A stretch of DNA of 20,096 bases from JAVBNN01 sp031551525 (GTDB lineage Bacteria; Bacillota; Negativicutes; Acidaminococcales; JAISLQ01), in NCBI GenBank assembly GCA_031551525.1, contig JAVBNN010000039.1:1-20096 (forward strand), given 5' to 3'. The notes beneath the pieces were generated by a model that was given only the letters and a program-made list of their open reading frames with translations, had not been told where the DNA came from and searched no databases. The translations under genes were made by a program, and so were the position numbers. The first letter of the stretch is position 1; every line of letters begins with the position of its first letter. This document shows, in pieces, positions 13,922-20,096 of the stretch.

Positions 13922-14944
13922 ATGAAAAAACTGGTGAGTTGTTTTGTGCTTTGTTTTTGCCTTTGGGCGCCCGGCTTTGCCGAGGCCGGCCGGTCGACTG
14001 CAGATACCAGCAGAGCGGAGAGTTTTGCCAAGTATTACGGCCTTTTGCCGGATGAAGAAGTGCAAAAAAGAATCAATGACCTTGGGCAGAAGCTGATAGC
14101 CGCGAACAGCCTCAATCCGGCTGACTTTAGTTTTGCCGTGATCAATTCGGGAGAAATAAACGCAGTCACTTTGCCCGGTGGATATATATATGTGTTCAAG
14201 GGTCTGGTGGATTTTATGCCGACAGACGACGAACTGGCCGCTGTGATAGGCCATGAAATGGGTCACGTCATGAAAAACCATATAGCGCGGCGCGAACGAG
14301 AGCAGCTCTTCACGGCTATTTTGGGCGCTATTTTAGCCGGGCCGCAGGGGGCGATAGCCGCCAATGCGGCGCTGGCTTCACTTCCTGCGTACAGTCAGCG
14401 AGATGAACGTGAGGCCGATGATTGCAGCTATAAGTATATGATGGGAGCCGGTATGAATCCATATGCTGTGCTGGTAGTCATGAATAAACTCGGCGATACG
14501 GAAAAGTCCGGCGTAGAAAGCAATTTCGCCCAACATCCGAAACCGGCCGAACGGGCGGCGCGGATAGAAAAATATATTCAGCAGCAGGGCATAACGCCGG
14601 TCGTGGTGAACGAACGCGGTCGGGCCAAGGTTACGGACGGCGACTGGAGTTTTGCCATAGAGAGACCGGACGGCGCGGATAAACCGTTATACAGGGGGTG
14701 GCTGCTGGCGGGAAATTTATATGTAATTGCCCGGGCCGGAGTGCCGGACGCCGATAAATTCATCGTTGTGGAACAGCCGGACAATGCGCAGATATATTAC
14801 GATGGTCATCTTGTATATAGCGTGGGAGAGCTGGATGTTTTGGCGGCCAATTCGGCATCGCCGGCACAACAGGCCGCCGTATGCGTCGAACAACTGCGTG
14901 CATGGGCCATGCGGCTCGCAACAAATAGCTCCGCAAAAAAGTAA
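13922..14944 (+). CDS. secreted M48-family zinc metalloprotease
   Basis: The 340-residue protein begins with a typical signal peptide (KK then a Cys-, Leu- and Phe-rich core, cleavage probably after residues 20-22). It is therefore exported, probably to the periplasm or cell surface. The M48 peptidase domain follows: TLPGGYIYVFKGL before the zinc motif HEMGH at 111-115, then an alanine-rich helical insertion, then the third zinc ligand Glu164 in DEREADD. QHPKPAERAARI closes the domain, as in the M48 proteases related to BepA and LoiP. About 110 further residues form a C-terminal domain (DGDWSFAIE...PLYRGWLLAG...) shared with the next gene. Family members act in envelope protein quality control. 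The ribosome binding site AAAAGG (13906-13911) is modest. No cysteine-lipobox is obvious. Confidence 0.9.
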   Translation: MKKLVSCFVLCFCLWAPGFAEAGRSTADTSRAESFAKYYGLLPDEEVQKRINDLGQKLIAANSLNPADFSFAVINSGEINAVTLPGGYIYVFKGLVDFMPTDDELAAVIGHEMGHVMKNHIARREREQLFTAILGAILAGPQGAIAANAALASLPAYSQRDEREADDCSYKYMMGAGMNPYAVLVVMNKLGDTEKSGVESNFAQHPKPAERAARIEKYIQQQGITPVVVNERGRAKVTDGDWSFAIERPDGADKPLYRGWLLAGNLYVIARAGVPDADKFIVVEQPDNAQIYYDGHLVYSVGELDVLAANSASPAQQAAVCVEQLRAWAMRLATNSSAKK

Positions 14945-14978
14945 CGGCATGGCAAGTGAAAGGAGCAGCGTTGCAAAT

Positions 14979-15857
14979 GTGAAAAAGTGGGCGCTTTTAG
15001 TGTTGCTGCTTTGGGGGACTGTGTTCCCGTGCGAAGCCTGGTCGGCAGCAGACACGGCGGCAGGTACAAAAATCGCTGCACAGCTGGAAAAGAAATATGG
15101 TATACTGCAAGACGAAAAACTTACCGGGCGGGTAATTAACATCGGCAGGGAGCTGGCGGCCGTTTCTAAATATGGGTCTTTGGAGTATACGTTCAAAGTT
15201 CTCGATAGCCGGGCAGTAAATGCTTTTGCCTGTCCGGGCGGCTACATTTATATTTGTAAAGGCATGCTGGGCTTGGCGCATTCGGATACGGAACTTGCCG
15301 GAGTGCTGGCTCATGAAGTGGCCCACGTGACACCCGCGGGTACGACCGATGACGAATATGCGGCTGACTTCGACGGCTTTCGGCTTCTTGAGGACGCCGG
15401 CTATAACCCCTATGGCTTGTTTGTGGTGCTGGACAAGCTGGGGAGAGAATATCCCAAAAGCAAGCGGCGCATAGCCAGGTTGTCAGCATCACTCAACGCG
15501 GCGGGGGCGCGGATGCACGTTAGTGAAGTCCAAGGAAAAGGGATTTTGACATTTGGTGATTGGCGAATGGAGATAGATGCCCGGCTGGGTACATATAAGC
15601 CTCTGCACCGGGCATGGTTATTGGCCGGAGAATTGTTTTTACTGAAAAACAGTAACCAGACACAAGAGGCGGTTTTTGTTACACGGCTGGAAGGCGAAGT
15701 TGCGTACTTATACCATGGTGATAGGCTAATTTATACAGTGCATCAGGCGGATGTGCGAAAAAGCGGCCTGGGGAGTCTGGCGGAACTGGCCGGGGGATAT
15801 GCCGATAAATTAAATGTCTGGGCGACAATGGTTGTCGCGAAAACAGCGGATAAGTAA
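14979..15857 (+). CDS. secreted M48-like metalloprotease paralogue with internal deletion
   Basis: The 292-residue product is a paralogue of the preceding protease. They share an N-terminal signal peptide, (K)YGILQDEKL-type start, CPGGYIYICKGML, the zinc motif HEVAH (112-116) and a C-terminal domain beginning FGDWRMEI with PLHRAWLLAGELF. The HEVAH motif and the third-ligand-like EYAAD (Glu126) are only nine residues apart, against 48 in the first copy, so the helical segment between them is lost. Activity is therefore doubtful, although the ligand residues remain. I prefer GTG 14979, which gives an N terminus like its neighbour (KKW then hydrophobic) with AAAGGAG at 14959-14965. That spacing is long, and ATG 14949 is the alternative. 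The two genes are in one operon. Confidence 0.82.
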   Translation: MKKWALLVLLLWGTVFPCEAWSAADTAAGTKIAAQLEKKYGILQDEKLTGRVINIGRELAAVSKYGSLEYTFKVLDSRAVNAFACPGGYIYICKGMLGLAHSDTELAGVLAHEVAHVTPAGTTDDEYAADFDGFRLLEDAGYNPYGLFVVLDKLGREYPKSKRRIARLSASLNAAGARMHVSEVQGKGILTFGDWRMEIDARLGTYKPLHRAWLLAGELFLLKNSNQTQEAVFVTRLEGEVAYLYHGDRLIYTVHQADVRKSGLGSLAELAGGYADKLNVWATMVVAKTADK

Positions 15858-15869
15858 TGAGGTGTTGTT

Positions 15870-15898
15870 ACTGGGCGGGTAGTACCACCCAGTTTTTT
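15870..15898 (+). terminator. rho-independent terminator after the M48 pair
   Basis: ACTGGGCGG (15870-15878) pairs with CCACCCAGT (15885-15893), with one C-A mismatch, around GTAGTA, and is followed by a T run to 15898. Confidence 0.88.
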
Positions 15899-15937
15899 GT
15901 TTGTCCATATTTATTTTCCTTCTCTGATATAAGGCAG

Positions 15938-15999
15938 GAATATTCAGTCAAAAGAGCGAATTATAAATGATATATATTTACTGTTATTTATGAATATTC
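15938..15999. repeat. two GAATATTC palindromes in the glg promoter region
   Basis: The eight-base palindrome GAATATTC occurs at 15938-15945 and 15992-15999, 54 bases apart, about five helical turns. Between them are AT-rich stretches including TATAAA (15962-15967), which could be a -10 box. A paired operator is possible but unproven. Confidence 0.35.
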
Positions 16000-16030
16000 T
16001 GGTTGGCAGCGCGGCGGGAAGGTGGTCTGG

Positions 16031-17920
16031 ATGTCCTTTTTAAGCCAGTTTGACCGTTATTTATTTCTTGAAGGAAAACATTGTGAACTGTACCGTTATT
16101 TTGGCGCCCATCCGGCCAAGGTTTCCGGCGAGAGTGGAGTACAGTTTCGGGTTTGGGCCCCTAATGCCAAAAAAGTCGTGGTAACGGGTGATTTTGACGA
16201 CTGGCAGGCCAGGCGGCATGTGATGAAAGATGAGGGCGGCATATGGGAGGTATTTGTACCGGAAGTAAAAGCCGGCACGCGCTACAAGTATTCCATCACC
16301 GGTGCGGATGGAAAAAGGGTACTTAAAGCTGACCCGTTTGCCGTTTCGGCAGAGCTGAGGCCTGGTACTGCCTCTATCGTAAGAAGTTTTAAGGGCATGC
16401 AGTGGACTGACGCGGAATGGCTGAGCGCGCGTTCAACGAATTCGCGCGAACGTCCCTTAAATATCTATGAAGTTCATCTTGGTTCCTGGCGACATACCAG
16501 GGAAGGCCAAATTCCTACCTATAGGGAACTGGCGGCAAGTTTGCCGCAATATGCAAAAAAAATGGGCTATACCCATATCGAAATAATGCCTCTTAGCGAG
16601 CATCCGCTTGATGCGTCGTGGGGTTATCAGGTAACGGGTTATTACGCGCCGACCAGCCGTTATGGCAGTTTGCGCGATTTTATGAAGTTCGTCGACTGCT
16701 GCCACGCCGAGGGGGTCGGTGTGATAATGGACTGGGTGCCCGGGCATTTTTGCAAAGACGAGCATGGTTTGAGGGAGTTTGACGGCAGTTATTGTTACGA
16801 GCCGGAACATCCTTTGCGACGGGACAACGAAGGTTGGGGTACTTCCTATTTTGATTTGACCAAGCCGCAAGTGCGGAGTTTTCTCATATCTAACGCCTGT
16901 TACTGGCTGGAAGTATTTCATTTGGACGGATTACGAGTGGATGCCGTAGCCAGTATGTTATACCACGACTATGCCCGTGCAGGCGGCCACTGGCTGCCCA
17001 ATGAGGAAGGCGGACGGGAAAACCTGGCGGCTAAAAAGTTTTTGCAGGATCTCAATACTATCGTATTTGGACGCAACCCCGCCGTTTTGATGATGGCGGA
17101 AGAGTCTACCTCTTACCCCATGGTCACCTGGCCGGTGCACGACGGGGGCCTTGGTTTTAACTACAAGTGGAATATGGGCTGGATGAACGATGTTCTTGAC
17201 TATATGGAGAAGGAAACCATGCATCGCCGCTGGCATCATAATAAAATAACCTTTTCTTTCATGTATGCTTTTTCCGAAAACTTTGTCTTGCCGTTTTCCC
17301 ATGATGAGGTGGTGCATGGGAAAAAATCACTTCTCGATAAGATGCCGGGGGATTATTGGCAAAAATTTGCCAACTTGCGGCTGCTTTTAGGTTATATGAC
17401 AGCCCACCCCGGGAAAAAACTTTTGTTTATGGGACAAGAACTGGGGCATTTTATCGAGTGGGATGAAAAACGCGAACTGGACTGGTTTTTGGTTGATTAT
17501 GAAAAGCATTGCGCTCTACAACACTATGTAAAAACACTCAATCATTTTTATCTTGCGGAAAGTTGCTTATGGGAAATAGACAGCGGCTGGCAAGGTTTTA
17601 AATGGCTGGAAGCAGACGATAGTCAACACAGCATAGTTACTTTTTTGCGTTTTGATAAAAGGGGGCGCCACTTAGTGGTGATATGCAACTTTACCGAACA
17701 GATAAACGAGGGTTACCGTGTGGGTGTGCCATGTCTCGGCGCTTACCACGAGGTTTTCAACAGTGACACGGCGGAATTTGGCGGCAGCGGCGCGCCCACG
17801 CGCCAGATACTCATTGCCAATCCGATAGCACAGAACGGTCAAGAGTATTCCCTGATGGTCAGAGTTCCGCCTTTGGCGGTCATATATTTAAGGTCCGGAG
17901 TAGATGAGGAAGGTGGCTGA
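16031..17920 (+). CDS. glgB: 1,4-alpha-glucan branching enzyme
   Basis: The 629-residue GH13 enzyme transfers alpha-1,4 glucan segments to form the alpha-1,6 branches of glycogen. An N-terminal CBM48-like domain (VQFRVWAPNAKKVVVTGDFDDW) precedes the barrel. The barrel has YEVHLGSW, EIMPLSEHPLDASWGYQVTGY, VIMDWVPGHF, the nucleophile Asp304 in GLRVDAVASMLYHDY, the acid Glu357 in MMAEEST and FSHDEVVHGKKSLL. The C-terminal beta domain ends near LAVIYLRS. The length is normal for Bacillota. AAGGTGG at 16019-16025 points to ATG 16031; the in-frame GTG at 16022 overlaps this binding site and is unlikely. glgC follows two bases after the stop codon, so glgBCD is one operon. Confidence 0.96.
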   Translation: MSFLSQFDRYLFLEGKHCELYRYFGAHPAKVSGESGVQFRVWAPNAKKVVVTGDFDDWQARRHVMKDEGGIWEVFVPEVKAGTRYKYSITGADGKRVLKADPFAVSAELRPGTASIVRSFKGMQWTDAEWLSARSTNSRERPLNIYEVHLGSWRHTREGQIPTYRELAASLPQYAKKMGYTHIEIMPLSEHPLDASWGYQVTGYYAPTSRYGSLRDFMKFVDCCHAEGVGVIMDWVPGHFCKDEHGLREFDGSYCYEPEHPLRRDNEGWGTSYFDLTKPQVRSFLISNACYWLEVFHLDGLRVDAVASMLYHDYARAGGHWLPNEEGGRENLAAKKFLQDLNTIVFGRNPAVLMMAEESTSYPMVTWPVHDGGLGFNYKWNMGWMNDVLDYMEKETMHRRWHHNKITFSFMYAFSENFVLPFSHDEVVHGKKSLLDKMPGDYWQKFANLRLLLGYMTAHPGKKLLFMGQELGHFIEWDEKRELDWFLVDYEKHCALQHYVKTLNHFYLAESCLWEIDSGWQGFKWLEADDSQHSIVTFLRFDKRGRHLVVICNFTEQINEGYRVGVPCLGAYHEVFNSDTAEFGGSGAPTRQILIANPIAQNGQEYSLMVRVPPLAVIYLRSGVDEEGG

Positions 17921-17922
17921 AT

Positions 17923-19086
17923 ATGCAAAGAAGAGAATGTATCGCAATGCTGCTGGCTGGAGGCCAGGGCAGCCGGTTGGGGGCGCTGACCAAAAATCTT
18001 GCCAAGCCGGCTGTTCCCTTTGGCGGCAAATACAGGATAATCGATTTTGCGCTCAGCAACTGCTATAATTCCGGTATTTACACCGTGGGCATACTTACCC
18101 AGTACAAGCCGTTGGAGCTGCATACTTATATAGGTGTTGGCAGTGCCTGGGATCTTGACCGGCGGGCCGGCGGGGTGTATATTCTGCCGCCTTACGCCAG
18201 AGAAGGGGCGGCCGACTGGTATAAAGGGACTGCGGATGCGATTTACCAGAACATAAATTTTATCGACAGGATGAACCCCGACCACGTAGCTATCTTGTCG
18301 GGCGACCATATCTACAAGATGAACTATGCCCGTATGTTGGCTTTTCACAAAGAAAAGAAAGCGGACGCCACCATCGCGGTCATCAATGTATCGCTTGAGG
18401 AGGCTTCACGTTTTGGCATCATGAGCGCAGACAAGAACGGCCGGATAACCGAATTTGCTGAAAAACCCAAAAAACCCAAGAGCACGCTGGCTTCTATGGG
18501 GGTATATATCTTCCATTGGCAGGTATTAAGACGCTATTTGCTGGAAGACAGCCAAAATAACGACAGTGAGCATGATTTTGGTAAAAATCTTATTCCCCAG
18601 ATGTTGGACAAAAAAGAAAAACTGTTTGCCTGTCCCTTTACAGGCTATTGGCGGGATGTTGGTACGGTGGAGAGCTACTGGCAGGCCAGTATGGATCTTT
18701 TGGCGGATGAGCCGGAATTTGACCTCGACGATCCCGAATGGATCATCGGCTCGGCCAATCTTTCCCTGCCGCCGCATTATATCAGCAAAAAAGCCAGCGT
18801 GACGCGTTCGCTGATAAGTGAAGGCTGTCAGGTATACGGGCAGGTGGAAAACAGCATACTCTTTCCGTATGTGATCGTGGAAGAAGGCGCTATCGTTAAA
18901 AACTCCGTTGTTATGGCGCGCGGGCGGATAGGGCGCGGGGCGCGGGTGGAAAAAGCTGTTATGGGTTACAAGACTTATGCCATGCAGGGTACAGAGGTCG
19001 GTTCTGGCAGCCCTAGTGCAGAAGTAACGATATTTGCCGGAGAGACGGGCGGGTTTGGTGACAACACCGGCGGCAGTATGGAGTAA
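17923..19086 (+). CDS. glgC: glucose-1-phosphate adenylyltransferase, catalytic subunit
   Basis: The enzyme makes ADP-glucose from glucose-1-phosphate and ATP, the committed step of glycogen synthesis. The nucleotidyltransferase core is intact: LAGGQGSRLGALTKNLAKP (about 11-29), FGGKYRIIDFALSNC, the catalytic SGDHIYKMNY, and FAEKPKKPKS for glucose-1-phosphate binding. YWRDVGTVESYWQA follows. The last third is a left-handed beta-helix (NSILFPYVIVEEGAIVKNSVVM). Its 387 residues match the Bacillus-type GlgC that partners GlgD. ATG has AGGAAGGTGG overlapping the end of glgB, and glgD follows after 12 bases. Confidence 0.97.
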   Translation: MQRRECIAMLLAGGQGSRLGALTKNLAKPAVPFGGKYRIIDFALSNCYNSGIYTVGILTQYKPLELHTYIGVGSAWDLDRRAGGVYILPPYAREGAADWYKGTADAIYQNINFIDRMNPDHVAILSGDHIYKMNYARMLAFHKEKKADATIAVINVSLEEASRFGIMSADKNGRITEFAEKPKKPKSTLASMGVYIFHWQVLRRYLLEDSQNNDSEHDFGKNLIPQMLDKKEKLFACPFTGYWRDVGTVESYWQASMDLLADEPEFDLDDPEWIIGSANLSLPPHYISKKASVTRSLISEGCQVYGQVENSILFPYVIVEEGAIVKNSVVMARGRIGRGARVEKAVMGYKTYAMQGTEVGSGSPSAEVTIFAGETGGFGDNTGGSME

Positions 19087-19098
19087 AGGAGGTAGGAT

Positions 19099-20096
19099 AT
19101 GTATAAAGTAATGGGTCTGATAAATCTGCATGAAAACCCGGAGCATTTGCAGGAGCTTACCTCGATAAGGCCGCTGGCGGGAGTGCCGTTTGCCGGCAAA
19201 TACCGGGTAGTGGACTTTGTTCTTTCAAACATGGTAAATTCCGGCATTTATACTGTGGGCATGCTGATGCCAGAAGAGTCGAGCACGCTCATCGGACATC
19301 TGCGGGCAGGCAAAGAGTGGGATCTTGACAGGAAACACGATGGACTGTTTCTTTTGACGCCGATAGCCGGTAAAAGAACGCCGCTCATGGGGACAGGTGA
19401 TATAGATTATTTTTCGCAGCACCTTGATTATTTGACGGATGCACAGAAAGACTATGTAGTAGTCAGTACCAGTCAAATGGTCTGCAATATGAACTATCGG
19501 CCAGTGGTGGAACACCATGTAAAGAGCGGTGCGGATATAACTTTGGTGTCGCGGCGTATGGAGAAGGCAGAGACGCGGCATCCGGGTTCAGTCATGCTTA
19601 CGGTCGATGACAAGGGATGGGTTAAGGATATGGAGATAGACCCACCCGCTACCGAGAGCAGGGAGATGCATATGCGGATGTGCGTGCTACGGCGCCAGCT
19701 TTTGATCGAAATTATTGCCTATGCGATGAGCCGTGGCGGTGGCGACTTTGTCCGGGAAGTGCAGCGCAATATATCGCTTTTGAAAGTAAATACAGTGCGT
19801 TTTAGCGGTTATGCCGCGAATATGGCGACAATCGGAAATTATTATAAATGCAGTATGGATCTCTTACGACCGGCAGTCTGGGAGGATCTCTTTTTTGCCA
19901 ACGGACATATACATACTCAGACTAAAGATTCCGCGCCGACCAAGTACCGGCATGACGCAGTCGTGAGGAATTCGCTTATGGCGAATAATTGCAATATCGG
20001 CGGAAAAGTAGAGAACAGTGTGGTTTTTCGTTCGGTGTACATCGACAGCGGCGCCGAGGTGAAAGACTCCATCATTATGCAGGACTCGCGTATCGG
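19099..20096 (+). CDS. glgD: glucose-1-phosphate adenylyltransferase regulatory subunit GlgD, 3' end cut by window
   Basis: The first 332 codons are open to the window edge with no stop. The protein is homologous to GlgC but catalytically degenerate. The GGxGxRL nucleotide loop is replaced by NLHENPEHLQELTSIRPLAG, while VPFAGKYRVVDFVLSNMVNSGIYTVG is kept. The catalytic SGDHIYKMNY is replaced by VSTSQMVCNMNY, without the Asp. This is the expected state of GlgD, which binds GlgC and raises its activity or alters its regulation. The beta-helix repeat region has begun (SVVFRSVYIDSGAEVKDSII). ATG follows AAAGGAGGTAGG at 19085-19096. About 40 residues are probably missing. Confidence 0.95.
   Translation, partial: MYKVMGLINLHENPEHLQELTSIRPLAGVPFAGKYRVVDFVLSNMVNSGIYTVGMLMPEESSTLIGHLRAGKEWDLDRKHDGLFLLTPIAGKRTPLMGTGDIDYFSQHLDYLTDAQKDYVVVSTSQMVCNMNYRPVVEHHVKSGADITLVSRRMEKAETRHPGSVMLTVDDKGWVKDMEIDPPATESREMHMRMCVLRRQLLIEIIAYAMSRGGGDFVREVQRNISLLKVNTVRFSGYAANMATIGNYYKCSMDLLRPAVWEDLFFANGHIHTQTKDSAPTKYRHDAVVRNSLMANNCNIGGKVENSVVFRSVYIDSGAEVKDSIIMQDSRI

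Noticed and set aside
14727..14978. Upstream extension of the second M48 gene into the first
   Set aside because: It is out of frame with the first protease and overlaps its conserved C-terminal domain; the homology to the paralogue begins with the signal peptide near 14979.

Overview
This window looks like ordinary chromosome from a motile bacterium of the Bacillota, possibly a Negativicutes member. The phylum call rests on the T-box leader before the acetolactate synthase genes, the Bacillus-like parS site, strong AGGAGG-type ribosome binding sites, frequent TTG and GTG starts, a PdxK/ThiD very like the Bacillus one, and a glgB-glgC-glgD cluster. The class-level guess is weak. Nearly all genes read rightward; one small membrane protein reads leftward.

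Layout. 1-187: the end of a tRNA cluster (tRNA-Asp lacking its first bases, tRNA-Phe) and its terminator. 254-1117: an unrecognised zinc-ribbon protein. 1118-1494: a 377-base gap with a perfect 16-base parS core inside a 36-base palindrome, suggesting the window lies in the origin-proximal part of the chromosome. 1495-2304: pdxK/thiD. 2357-4658: a promoter, a T-box riboswitch, an 83-residue ACT regulatory subunit, the acetolactate synthase catalytic subunit and a terminator. 4793-6595: a membrane-bound diguanylate cyclase whose stop codon lies in a perfect inverted repeat. 6680-8207: a YdjC/ChbG-type deacetylase overlapping a PHP-type phosphatase. 8208-8489 (minus): the small membrane protein. 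8640-10771: a C_GCAxxG_C_C redox protein and a CoA-disulfide reductase with a C-terminal rhodanese domain. 10863-12014: a eukaryotic-type hexokinase. 12123-13738: motA-motB. 13781-13892: a strongly structured, unassigned non-coding segment. 13922-15857: two tandem, duplicated secreted M48 metalloproteases, the second lacking part of its catalytic domain. 16031-20096: glgB, glgC and the start of glgD, cut by the window end.

How the genes fit together. The glg genes make glycogen: GlgC/GlgD supply ADP-glucose and GlgB adds branches. The hexokinase could feed glucose-6-phosphate into that route, although it has its own transcription unit. The acetolactate synthase unit appears to be controlled by charging of a branched-chain tRNA. 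The thiol proteins at 8640-10771 suggest a small redox or sulfur-handling operon. No prophage, CRISPR array, intact insertion sequence or obvious defence system is visible. The points most worth a second look are the parS palindrome, the structured segment at 13781-13892, the M48 duplication with its internal deletion, the eukaryotic-type hexokinase, and the inverted repeat over the cyclase stop codon.
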